Source: Microbacterium sp. H83 | GTDB lineage: Bacteria > Actinomycetota > Actinomycetes > Actinomycetales > Microbacteriaceae | Length of the DNA stretch: 64,000 bases | Assembly (NCBI RefSeq): GCF_001650405.1 | Contig: NZ_LWCU01000016.1 | Location: 1-64,000 of the forward strand | Direction: 5' to 3' | Shown: positions 37,165 to 45,065 of the stretch, one piece after another | Layout: each line of letters opens with the position of its first letter | Numbering within the stretch: the stretch's first letter is position 1 | Notes under the pieces: model-generated | Seen by the model: only the letters and a program-made list of their open reading frames with translations | What the model was told of the DNA's origin: nothing | The model's database searches: none | Position numbers and translations under genes: made by a program

Positions 37165-38389
37165 CCCCCTCAGCATCCGCGAGGCCTGGAGCAAGATCCC
37201 GTCTCCGGGCAGCGTGGAGACCGAGTTCGAGCGGTTCACCGGCAAGCGGATGGAGCGGATCCTGGCGACCGTCGTCGCCGTCGGATCCGCGGTGCTGGGT
37301 TCGCAGGCCCTGATCGCCGCGATGACAGCCATGCAGTGGTCCGATGCGCCGCACGTGACGATGCTCCTCGTGGTCTACGTCCCGCTCGCGGTCATGCTCG
37401 TCGCCTGCGTGATCGGCCGCGGGGTCCGATCGGCCTCGGGCGTGTTCGCGGTCGTGTACGTGGTCGCGCTCGGGGCGTGGCCGAGCGTCGTCGGCACCGG
37501 CGACCGGGCCGCCGCCGAGCAGCCCTGGATCTTCTTCCTCGTCAACGTGGGGGTGGTCGCGGCGATGCTCGCCTTCCCGCTGTGGCTGCAGTTCGCCTGG
37601 GCCGTCGGGCTGCCGTTCGTGTACGGCTACGTGCGTCTCGTCGAGGGGGACTTCTCGCGCGACTTCTGGGTGACCACCGCCTTCGACGTCTCGTTCACGC
37701 TGATCCTCGGCATCGTCATCATCTCGCTGGGATGGATGTTCCGGTCGGTGGCCGCGGGTGTCGACGAGGCTCGCGCGCGGGCGGTGGCCTCGTACGCCGC
37801 CGCGGCCGCCGCAGCGGCCGCCGAGGAGGAGCGCGCCGCGATGTCGGCACTCATGCACGACAGCGTGCTGGCCGCTCTCATCGCCGCGGAGCGCGCCGAG
37901 GGCGAGCGCGCGCAGGACCTGGCCGTCGGCATGGCGCGCGAAGCGCTCACGCGACTCGCCAACACCGAGGCCGCGGTCGCGCAGGAGGGGAGCGACGAGC
38001 CCGTCGCGGCGGCGCAGATCGTGGTCGAGCTGCGCAGGGCCCTCTCCGAGCTGGGGGCGGACGCGATCGTCGAGGAGCGCGGCGGCATCGGCCTCATCCC
38101 CGGCCGGGTCGCCAGGGCCCTCGTCCTCGCGGCCAGACAGGCACTCGGCAACTCCGTGACCCACGCGCACGGTCGGGGACTGCACATCATCGCCGAAGGG
38201 CGGGGCGACGAGGGCATCAACGTCACGATCTCCGACGCAGGGCCGGGCTTCGACCTCGAGCGGATCGGCGCCGACCGGCTCGGCATCCGCGCCTCGATCC
38301 TCGCGCGCATGGCAGGGGTCGCCGGCACCGCGGGGATCGTCTCGGGCGAGTCCGGGACGACCGTCACCCTCGGATGGGAGCGCGCGTGA
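37154..38389 (+). CDS. Membrane sensor histidine kinase (NarX-like HisKA_3 type)
   Basis: A 411-residue kinase, partner of the regulator in front of it. About five or six membrane segments between residues 37 and 200 have no large outside domain, so the signal is probably sensed in the membrane. A poly-Ala/Glu coiled stretch (ASYAAAAAAAAAEEE) leads to the phosphorylated His in SALMHDSVLAALIAAER. The ATPase domain has ALGNSVTHAHG (N box), ISDAGPGFDLE (G1) and RLGIRASILARM (G2). GTG at 37154 overlaps the regulator by 11 bases. Confidence 0.9.
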   Translation: MASDPLSIREAWSKIPSPGSVETEFERFTGKRMERILATVVAVGSAVLGSQALIAAMTAMQWSDAPHVTMLLVVYVPLAVMLVACVIGRGVRSASGVFAVVYVVALGAWPSVVGTGDRAAAEQPWIFFLVNVGVVAAMLAFPLWLQFAWAVGLPFVYGYVRLVEGDFSRDFWVTTAFDVSFTLILGIVIISLGWMFRSVAAGVDEARARAVASYAAAAAAAAAEEERAAMSALMHDSVLAALIAAERAEGERAQDLAVGMAREALTRLANTEAAVAQEGSDEPVAAAQIVVELRRALSELGADAIVEERGGIGLIPGRVARALVLAARQALGNSVTHAHGRGLHIIAEGRGDEGINVTISDAGPGFDLERIGADRLGIRASILARMAGVAGTAGIVSGESGTTVTLGWERA

Positions 38390-39390
38390 ACAGGACGGTG
38401 CGCAGCGTCGCGACCTCGCTCGCCGTCGGGTTCGCGATGTACTTCGCGGCCCGGGGGATCTGGTGGATCGAGCAGCCGACCGGTCCGCTCCTCATGGTGG
38501 GGGCCATCGGCCTGTACCTCGTCGTGGTCAACGTCGCCATCCTGTGGGATTCCGCGGTCGCGGTGCGGATGCCGCTCTGGGCCGCCCTGCTCGCGCTGGT
38601 GTCGAGCGCCGTCATCCCCGCTCTCGTCACCTTCTCGCTCGACGCGCGGACCCTCACGGCGCCGTTCGCCACGTGGTACATCGGAGCCCTCGGGCTCCTC
38701 GGGATCGTCTGCGTCGTGCGCCGCCGCTTCGTCATCGGCTGGCTCATCGTCGTGATCCTCATCATCGCCTCGGCGGCCGCGCTCGGGCTGGTCACGGCTC
38801 TCGCACTCGGCCTCGTGGGCTCGGTCATGTGGGTCGCGGTCGCTCACCTGCTCGTGATGTTCTGGGATCGTGCGGTGAGCGACACCGAGCGCCTCGCGGG
38901 CATCCAGCAGGCCGTGTCGGCCTGGCACGCGACGCAGCAGGTGCGGCAGAAGGAGCGCCGACTGCGCACGCAGTTCGCCCTTGCCGTGGCCGGCCCCATC
39001 CTCAGCAGGGCCGTCGCCGCCCGGGGTGCGCTCGACGACGACGAGCGGCTCGAGGCGCGACTCGCCGAGGGGCGGCTGCGCGACGAGCTCCGCGGGGCAG
39101 ATCTGCTGAACGACGCGGTACGGGATGCGATCGAGGATGCGCGGCGTCGAGGGGCCGTCGTCACGGTGTTCGACGAGGGCGGTCTGGACGACGTCGACGA
39201 GCAGCGGAGGGCGGCCATCAGGGACGAGCTGGCGCTGGTGCTGCGGGGGGCGGATGCGGAGCGGTGGATCATCCGCGCCGCGCGCGACCCGCTGACGGCC
39301 GTCACGGTCGTCGGGCGCGCGGCGACCGGCGGAACGAGCGACGATGACGCCGTCGACGTCTGGCGCGAGATCCCGCGCACCGCTCCGTAA
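38386..39390 (+). CDS. Membrane protein third in the two-component operon
   Basis: A 334-residue protein coupled to the kinase by a GTGA overlap. Five or six membrane segments occupy residues 5-165, followed by a coiled linker (HATQQVRQKERRLRTQF) and a soluble 150-residue domain. The domain has the length and position of a kinase core but no His-box, N box or G box can be seen, and it ends in RDPLTAVTVVGRAATGGTSD. It may be a degenerate kinase-like partner that modulates the pair. I do not recognise the family. Confidence 0.75.
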   Translation: MNRTVRSVATSLAVGFAMYFAARGIWWIEQPTGPLLMVGAIGLYLVVVNVAILWDSAVAVRMPLWAALLALVSSAVIPALVTFSLDARTLTAPFATWYIGALGLLGIVCVVRRRFVIGWLIVVILIIASAAALGLVTALALGLVGSVMWVAVAHLLVMFWDRAVSDTERLAGIQQAVSAWHATQQVRQKERRLRTQFALAVAGPILSRAVAARGALDDDERLEARLAEGRLRDELRGADLLNDAVRDAIEDARRRGAVVTVFDEGGLDDVDEQRRAAIRDELALVLRGADAERWIIRAARDPLTAVTVVGRAATGGTSDDDAVDVWREIPRTAP

Positions 39391-39443
39391 TCGCGTCCTC
39401 GGCTCCGACCGGGGGAGGGGATCGGAGTCGAGGCAGTGAGAGG

Positions 39444-39476
39444 GGCGAGGGGCGGCGTGATCGCCAGCCCCTCGCC
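39444..39476 (+). terminator. Terminator after the two-component operon
   Basis: A 10-bp stem GGCGAGGGGC/GCCCCTCGCC, with three further pairs inside, 54 bases past the operon. The rest of the 260-base gap up to the ROK gene holds possible promoter boxes TTAGTC and TATTTT (39583-39611, 17-bp spacer), seen only weakly. Confidence 0.7.
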
Positions 39477-39650
39477 ATGCGGAACAGTTACCCGAAAACC
39501 GTCCGCCGGTGGCCGATCTGCGTCTGTCTACCCTGGGACGGAGAGACCAGCCGAACGCGAAGCGTCCCCTTCAGTCTCACGGTTAGTCAAGTCGTTGTCT
39601 GTAGGTATTTTGGGGGACACGGATCTCGCCGACCTGCGAGAGGATGAGGC

Positions 39651-40883
39651 ATGGGAATGCGTCGAGGAACCAACCTCCCCCGGATGGGTGATTTCAACCG
39701 GTCGGTGATCCTCGAGGCCATCCGCCGCTCGGTCGAGGGGCTCAGCAGGATCGAGCTCGTCGAGGCGACCGGACTGTCGGCGCAGACCGTCACGAACATC
39801 ACCCGTCGTCTGCTCGACGAGGCGCTCATCATGGAGGCGGGACGGACCATCAACGGTCCAGGCAAGCCGCGGGTGACGCTGCGCCTCGTCGCCGAGAGCC
39901 GATTCTCGGTGGGCGTCCACCTCGATCCGGCCGTCATCACCTTCGTGGTCCTGGACATGTCCGGCGCCGTGGTCCGTCGCCGGATCGTCCGCGTCGCCGA
40001 GCAGGAGCCGCGCCGCGTGATCGAGACGATGGCCCGCACGATCGACGGCCTCCTCGACGAGGCCGACGTCGACCGGCGGCGCGTCGCGGGCGTCGGCGTC
40101 GCCGCGCCGGGTCCGCTGGACGCCGAGCGGGGCACGGTGATCGATCCACCCAAGCTGCAGGGCTGGCATCGGGTGGCCCTCCGCGAGGTACTGGCCGAGG
40201 CGACGGGCTTCCCGGTCATCGTCGAGAAGGACACGACGTCGGCGGCGGTCGGCGAGGTGTGGACGGCCGCGGGCGCCGTCGACGACTCGTTCCTCTTCCT
40301 CTACCTGGGCACCGGCATCGGAGCGTCGCTGGTGCGGGACGGGGAGGCCGTTCGCGGGAGCTCGCAGAACTTCGGCGAGGTCGGCCACATCGTGGTCGAT
40401 CCGGACGGGCCGCCGTGCGCCTGCGGATCCCGGGGCTGCGTCGAGGTGGTGTGCACCCCGCAGGCCATCGTCGAGCGTGCGGACGCGGCGGGGGTCTTCG
40501 ACGGCGACCCTGACGCGAGGGGCGCGCGTGTCGTGGAGGAGCGCTTCACCCTGCTGTCCGAGCGCGCGGGCGAGGGCGACCCCGCCGCGGGCGCGGTCCT
40601 GCGCGGAGCCGCGGCGCACCTCGCCATGCTCGTGTCGGTGCTGACGAACATCCTCGACGTCGACCGGGTGGTGCTCGGCGGACCCTTCTGGTCACGCGTG
40701 GCCGACGTGTATCTCGCGGAGATCCCGGGCAGGCTGGAGGCCCGGAGCGCGACGAGGGCCGTGCGTGAGATCCCGGTCGCCGGCACGGTCGTCGGCGACG
40801 ACGTGGGAGCGGTGGGAGCGGCGTGCGTCGTGCTCGACTCGGCCCTCACTCCGCGCGCGTCGGACCTCTATCTCGATCGCTGA
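39651..40883 (+). CDS. ROK-family transcriptional regulator
   Basis: Sugar-sensing repressor-like protein of 410 residues. The N-terminal winged helix is in LSRIELVEATGLSAQTVTNI; the ROK glucokinase-like domain has VGVAAPGPLDAERG, YLGTGIGASLVRDG (ATP-type loop) and the zinc motif CACGSRGCVEVVC. Whether it still phosphorylates sugars is unknown; most HTH-ROK proteins only bind them. ATG 39651 has GAGAGGATG upstream; ATG 39657 is also possible. No sugar gene is next to it, so its target may be elsewhere. Confidence 0.88.
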   Translation: MGMRRGTNLPRMGDFNRSVILEAIRRSVEGLSRIELVEATGLSAQTVTNITRRLLDEALIMEAGRTINGPGKPRVTLRLVAESRFSVGVHLDPAVITFVVLDMSGAVVRRRIVRVAEQEPRRVIETMARTIDGLLDEADVDRRRVAGVGVAAPGPLDAERGTVIDPPKLQGWHRVALREVLAEATGFPVIVEKDTTSAAVGEVWTAAGAVDDSFLFLYLGTGIGASLVRDGEAVRGSSQNFGEVGHIVVDPDGPPCACGSRGCVEVVCTPQAIVERADAAGVFDGDPDARGARVVEERFTLLSERAGEGDPAAGAVLRGAAAHLAMLVSVLTNILDVDRVVLGGPFWSRVADVYLAEIPGRLEARSATRAVREIPVAGTVVGDDVGAVGAACVVLDSALTPRASDLYLDR

Positions 40884-40973
40884 CCGTTTGCATACTGGTA
40901 TATCGGTGCCAGCCCCCAGCGAGTATCTCCAATCGATGTACTATCGAGAAGGGATGCCGACTGGGGTGGTGCC

Positions 40974-41046
40974 GAGGTGTTTTCTCACCTCCGCATCGAT
41001 CGGCCGATACGTCTGCGTGATCCGCGAGCTGGGGGGCTCGCGGATC
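40974..41046. terminator. Two hairpins between ROK gene and accE
   Basis: GAGGTG-TTTTCT-CACCTC (40974-40991) and a perfect 11-bp stem GATCCGCGAGC/GCTCGCGGATC with a 6-base loop (41019-41046) lie in the 223-base gap between two convergent genes. The second can end transcripts from both sides. The start of the gap (40884-40950) is unusually AT-rich; no convincing gene is seen in it. Confidence 0.6.
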
Positions 41047-41106
41047 TCGCAGGCTTCCGCGCGTCGCCACGCGGCAGCGCATCGCCTACACACGCGCGCT
41101 CGCGGG

Positions 41107-41343
41107 TCAGCCCGAGAATCTGCCCCAGGGGATGTCCCGCCGCAGGGGCGCCCGCATCGAGCGCTGCGTGCGAGTCCATGCCGACACGACGGGTTCCTCC
41201 GCGACGGCGTCCGCCGCCTCCTGGGCGTACGCGTCACCGACCACCGCGATGAGCGCGGCCAGCTCCTCGTCCGTCGCGCTGCCGCGGATGATCTCGATGG
41301 TGGGCGGGGCGTCCTCCGCCTCCGGCGCTGACGGGTCGCCCAT
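41107..41343 (-). CDS. accE: Acyl-CoA carboxylase epsilon subunit
   Basis: Small 78-residue subunit found with actinobacterial acyl-CoA carboxylases, where it stabilises the alpha-beta complex. The N-terminal half is acidic and flexible; the middle IEIIRGSATDEELAALIAVV is the AccE/PccE motif; the C terminus SAWTRTQRSMRAPLRRDIPW is the conserved basic-aromatic tail. Overlaps accD by ATGA, which confirms the pairing and the start. Confidence 0.9.
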   Translation of the reverse strand: MGDPSAPEAEDAPPTIEIIRGSATDEELAALIAVVGDAYAQEAADAVAEEPVVSAWTRTQRSMRAPLRRDIPWGRFSG

Positions 41344-42932
41344 CACAGCGGGATGTTCCCGTGCTTCTTCGGGGGCAGCTCCGCACGCTTGCCGCGCAGC
41401 GCGCGCAGCGCCTTCGCGATCGAGACGCGCGTGTTGGCGGGCTCGATGATGCCGTCGATCTCGCCGCGCTCGGCTGCGAGGAACGGCGAGGTCACGCTGT
41501 AGGTGTACTCGGTCGCGAGCCGGGTGCGGACCGCGGCGACGTCCTCGCCGGCCTCCTCGGCCTTCTTGATCTCGTTGCGGTACAGGATGTTGACCGCACC
41601 CTGACCGCCCATCACGGCGATCTCCGCCGTCGGCCACGCGAGGTTCACGTCTGCGCCGAGCTGCTTCGAGCCCATGACGATGTAGGCGCCGCCGTACGCC
41701 TTGCGGAGGATCACGGTCACCATCGGCACGGTGGCCTCGGCGTAGGCGTAGATGAGCTTGGCGCCGCGGCGGATGACGCCGGTCCACTCCTGGTCGGTTC
41801 CCGGCAGATAGCCGGGCACGTCGACGAGAGTGACGATCGGCACCGAGAACGCGTCGCAGAAGCGGACGAAGCGGCTGGCCTTCTCGCCCGCCTCGATGTT
41901 CAGGGTGCCGGCCATCTGCGAGGGCTGGTTCGCGATGATGCCGACCGAGCGGCCCTCGACGCGACCGAAGCCGATCACGATGTTCGGGGCGAACAGCGGC
42001 TGCACCTCGATGAAATCGCCGTCGTCGACCACGTGCTCGATGACCGTGTGGATGTCGTACGGCTGATTGGGGGAGTCCGGGATGATCGTGTTGAGCGACC
42101 GGTCGGCATCCGTGGTCTCCCACTCGAAGCCGCTCTCATAGCCCGGGATCTCCGCCATGTTGTTGTCGGGGAGGAAGCTGAGCAGAGTGCGCGCGTAGTC
42201 GAGCGCGTCGTCCTCGTCCTCGGCCAGGTAGTGGGCGACGCCGGAGCGCGTGTTGTGCGTGAGGGCGCCGCCGAGCTCCTCCATGCCGACGTCCTCGCCG
42301 GTGACGGTCTTGATCACGTCGGGACCGGTGACGAACATCTGGCTGGTCTTGTCGACCATGATCACGAAGTCGGTGAGGGCCGGTCCGTAGACGGCGCCGC
42401 CGGCGGCCGGGCCCATGATGATCGAGATCTGCGGGATGACTCCCGACGAGCGGGTGTTGAGACGGAAGATCTCGCCGTACTTGCTGAGCGCGAGCACCCC
42501 CTCTTGGATGCGGGCTCCACCCGAGTCCAGGATGCCGATGATGGGCATCCCGTTCGTCAGCGCGAACTCCATGATCTTGATGATCTTGTCGCCCGACACC
42601 TCGCCGAGCGAGCCGCCGAAGGTCGTGAAGTCCTGCGAGTACACCGCGACGGTGCGTCCGTTGATCGTGCCGACGCCGGTGACGACCGAGTCGCCGTACG
42701 GGCGGTTGCGGTCCATGCCGAACGCGGTGGTGCGATGCCGCACGTACTCGTCGAACTCGACGAAGCTGCCAGGATCGACGAGCAGCTCGATGCGCTCGCG
42801 GGCGGTCATCTTGCCCTTGGCGTGCTGCTTCTGCTGTGCGATCTTCTCCGCGTCGACAACGGCGTCGTTGTAGCGAGCGCGGAGATCTGCGATCCTGCCG
42901 GCGGTGGTCGAGAGTTCGGGCTGTTCCGTCAC
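41343..42932 (-). CDS. accD: Acyl-CoA carboxylase carboxyltransferase subunit
   Basis: Beta subunit of 529 residues that moves the carboxyl group from biotin to acetyl- or propionyl-CoA. The crotonase-like halves show [39 protein letters not shown] (oxyanion loop) and, in the C-terminal half, [20 protein letters not shown] and [23 protein letters not shown] at 42932 is chosen over 42983 because of the TAGGGT box 8 bases upstream and the start VTEQPEL. Works with the biotin subunit at 32.7-34.5 kb. Confidence 0.95.
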   Translation of the reverse strand: MTEQPELSTTAGRIADLRARYNDAVVDAEKIAQQKQHAKGKMTARERIELLVDPGSFVEFDEYVRHRTTAFGMDRNRPYGDSVVTGVGTINGRTVAVYSQDFTTFGGSLGEVSGDKIIKIMEFALTNGMPIIGILDSGGARIQEGVLALSKYGEIFRLNTRSSGVIPQISIIMGPAAGGAVYGPALTDFVIMVDKTSQMFVTGPDVIKTVTGEDVGMEELGGALTHNTRSGVAHYLAEDEDDALDYARTLLSFLPDNNMAEIPGYESGFEWETTDADRSLNTIIPDSPNQPYDIHTVIEHVVDDGDFIEVQPLFAPNIVIGFGRVEGRSVGIIANQPSQMAGTLNIEAGEKASRFVRFCDAFSVPIVTLVDVPGYLPGTDQEWTGVIRRGAKLIYAYAEATVPMVTVILRKAYGGAYIVMGSKQLGADVNLAWPTAEIAVMGGQGAVNILYRNEIKKAEEAGEDVAAVRTRLATEYTYSVTSPFLAAERGEIDGIIEPANTRVSIAKALRALRGKRAELPPKKHGNIPL

Positions 42933-42939
42933 GGATTCC

Positions 42940-42945
42940 ACCCTA
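42940..42945 (-). promoter_or_regulatory. -10 box for accD-accE
   Basis: TAGGGT on the minus strand, last T 8 bases before the GTG at 42932; it decides that start. Confidence 0.5.
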
Positions 42946-43050
42946 TCGTCGGCTCTGCGCGGTCCGTTGGATGCTCGCCACAACGGCCCGCGGGATCCTT
43001 TGGCGTCTCCCGCAGAAGACTCCCCGGTGCGACACCCTTCGAGCGCGCGG

Positions 43051-44040
43051 TCATTCCCCCGGGCCGGGCGTGGCGGACGGTTCCGAGCCGAGTGTCCCCG
43101 GGAGATCGTGATCGCCCGTGCCGATCGCGGGGTCCTCGCGGCGTCGTCCGCGACCGATCGAGGTGATCCGCCGCCCAGCCCAGCCGACCCCGTGCGCGGC
43201 GGTGCCTGCCGCCCCGGTGACGGCGCCGCCGACGAACCGGGCGCCGTGCAGCATCCGCGACTCGAGCCGTTCCGCGCCGGGTACGGGCTCGAGCTCGGCC
43301 GGCAGCGAGAGCGGCGGGGCGCCGAATGCGTGGCGCGAGGTGGTCAGCACTCGCCGGCCGAGGATATGGTTGCCGGCTCCGCCGACCGCCGCACCCACGC
43401 CGAACGGCAGAGCCTTGCCGATGAAGGAGGCGCCGCCCTTGGCGGCGAACTGGCGGATGAAGGAGCTCTTGAGTCGATCGACGAGCGGACCCACGGCGGC
43501 GCGGGGGAGGGACTTCGTCACGAGCTCGCCCCAGTACGCCGATCGCGTGCCGCCGCGGCCGCTGGCCTGTCCGGCGAGCTGGCCGACGAGCGAGACGCCC
43601 TCCTTGCCGAGCATCAGGGTCATGACGAGCGCGCGCGCTCTGTCGGGATTGGCGATGGCGATGCCGTGCACCTCGGCGACCGACTGCGCGAAAAGGGCCG
43701 TGGACTCGACGAAGCCGACGGTCTCGACACCGGAGAGGGCGAGCGTGATCCCGGTCCCGATGCCCGGGACCACCGCGGTCGCTCCGACGGCGGCACCTCC
43801 TGTCGTCACGGCGGCGAGGTAACGGCGCTCGAGGATGCGGATGATCTCCGCGGGGGTCGCGTGCGGATTGCGGAGCCGGATGCTGCGGATGTGCGCGAGC
43901 ACGAGCGGACGCTGGATCGACAGGACGCGATCGAGCCCCCGGACCATCAGCGGATGCTCGGCCGATCCGACCGGCGGCACGCCCCTGTCCCACGGAGCGT
44001 CGTCGGGGAGGGAATGGATCTTGTGCACCTTCGGAGCCAT
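43051..44040 (-). CDS. Possible EcsC-like protein of unknown function
   Basis: A 329-residue protein. A Gly/Ala-rich hydrophobic stretch, [20 protein letters not shown] then [19 protein letters not shown] (about residues 74-110), resembles the membrane-associated core of EcsC-family proteins, and a second one is near residue 215. The C-terminal 60 residues are basic then polar and look disordered. No catalytic motif is seen. The call to EcsC is by overall pattern only. A TAGGAT box 7 bases before the ATG supports the start. Single gene. Confidence 0.6.
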   Translation of the reverse strand: MAPKVHKIHSLPDDAPWDRGVPPVGSAEHPLMVRGLDRVLSIQRPLVLAHIRSIRLRNPHATPAEIIRILERRYLAAVTTGGAAVGATAVVPGIGTGITLALSGVETVGFVESTALFAQSVAEVHGIAIANPDRARALVMTLMLGKEGVSLVGQLAGQASGRGGTRSAYWGELVTKSLPRAAVGPLVDRLKSSFIRQFAAKGGASFIGKALPFGVGAAVGGAGNHILGRRVLTTSRHAFGAPPLSLPAELEPVPGAERLESRMLHGARFVGGAVTGAAGTAAHGVGWAGRRITSIGRGRRREDPAIGTGDHDLPGTLGSEPSATPGPGE

Positions 44041-44046
44041 GGATCG

Positions 44047-44052
44047 ATCCTA
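44047..44052 (-). promoter_or_regulatory. -10 box for the EcsC-like gene (leaderless)
   Basis: TAGGAT on the minus strand, last T 7 bases before the ATG at 44040. Confidence 0.5.
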
Positions 44053-44075
44053 GGAAGGCAGGCCGCGAAAACGCC

Positions 44076-44109
44076 GAAAGCCCGGCACCCTTGACGGGGC
44101 CGGGCTTTC
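44076..44109 (-). terminator. Terminator of the nucleotidyltransferase gene
   Basis: An 11-bp stem GAAAGCCCGGC/GCCGGGCTTTC with a 12-base loop, 11 bases past the stop. Confidence 0.75.
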
Positions 44110-44120
44110 GTGGAAGCGGA

Positions 44121-44813
44121 TCAGACGAAGAGGTTCGCGCGCTCGAGGTCCTCGGCGAAGTCGACCTCGACGGCGTACAGGTCCGAGACGTCCATCGGCT
44201 CGAGCAGAAGGCCGTCCTCGGCGATCGCGAGCTCGAGACCGCGCTCGAAGTAGTCCTGGTCCTCGACGCGCTGCAGCTGGCGCATGAACGCCTTCTTGCT
44301 GGCGGACGAGATGTAGTTGATGCCGACGGCCTCGCCCAGACCGCCCTTGACCGTCTTGGAGAGCTCGTCGATGAAGCCCTCGGCGGTGACCGTGTACTTC
44401 ACCTCTTCGTCGCTGACCTTGGAGGTGTTGACCGTCACGAACGACTGATCGCGCTCGATGTACGCGGCGGCGCGGCCGAGGATCATCGGGTCGAACACGA
44501 CGTCGCCGTTCATCCACAGGACGCCCGACTTGCCGGTCGCGCCGAGCGCGCGCAGCAGGCTCTTCGAGGTGTTGGTCTCGTCGTAGCGCTCGTTGTGGAC
44601 GTAGTTGACGTTCGGGAAGGCCTCGATGATGGTCTCGGCGCGGTAGCCGACGACCGTCGTGATGCGCGCGTCCGAGCCGAACGCGGCGCGGATGTTGTCG
44701 TGCTGCTGCCGCATGATCGTGCGGCCGTCGCTCAGTTCGGTCAGCGGCTTCGGCAGCGCACGGCCGAGGCGCGAGCCCATGCCGGCGGCGAGGATGACGG
44801 TCTGAAGAGTCAC
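44121..44813 (-). CDS. LicC-like sugar or phosphocholine nucleotidyltransferase
   Basis: Cytoplasmic nucleotidyltransferase of 230 residues. The signature VILAAGMGSRLGRALPKPLT is at residues 6-25; LWMNGDVVFDP near residue 99 holds the metal-binding Asp; VEVDFAEDLERANLF is the typical C-terminal metal/substrate end. The short single-domain layout fits phosphocholine cytidylyltransferase (LicC) and related sugar-phosphate enzymes; the exact substrate is not clear. GTG start has AGGAGC 5 bases upstream. Confidence 0.82.
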   Translation of the reverse strand: MTLQTVILAAGMGSRLGRALPKPLTELSDGRTIMRQQHDNIRAAFGSDARITTVVGYRAETIIEAFPNVNYVHNERYDETNTSKSLLRALGATGKSGVLWMNGDVVFDPMILGRAAAYIERDQSFVTVNTSKVSDEEVKYTVTAEGFIDELSKTVKGGLGEAVGINYISSASKKAFMRQLQRVEDQDYFERGLELAIAEDGLLLEPMDVSDLYAVEVDFAEDLERANLFV

Positions 44814-44841
44814 GAGTGCTCCTAAAGGAAGTTGTGTTCAC

Positions 44842-44857
44842 GATCGGTTCACCGATC
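44842..44857. promoter_or_regulatory. Inverted repeat in the leader of the nucleotidyltransferase
   Basis: GATCGGT-TC-ACCGATC, two perfect 7-base arms, between a minus-strand TAGCAT box (44887-44882) and the gene. It is a candidate operator or small RNA hairpin. The remaining 252-base gap (44814-45065) shows nothing else besides the promoter of the ABC gene. Confidence 0.35.
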
Positions 44858-45053
44858 AGACACTTCGTCGTGCCGAGAGTCATGCTAGCGAGTGAGTCTG
44901 GGAAGCCCCGTGGCGAGGGGCCTCCGTTGCTGTTTCGTGATCCACTACACACCGAACGCTCAGTTTCGTCCAGGCCTTGACAGACGCGCGCGGAAGGGGA
45001 TCGCGGAGATGAGGGAATATTGCGGGGGACCGAAGAAATCGGGCACCCGTTGA

Positions 45054-45059
45054 TACCGT
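45054..45059 (+). promoter_or_regulatory. -10 box for the tailed ABC ATPase (leaderless)
   Basis: TACCGT with its last T 7 bases before the GTG at 45066. It supports translation from the very front of the low-complexity region rather than from an inner start. Confidence 0.5.
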
Positions 45060-45065
45060 AGGACG

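Noticed and set aside
40954..41331. A possible short plus-strand gene starting ATGCCGACTGGG
   Set aside because: Its ribosome binding site is too close, it crosses the strong hairpin, and it runs antisense into accE.
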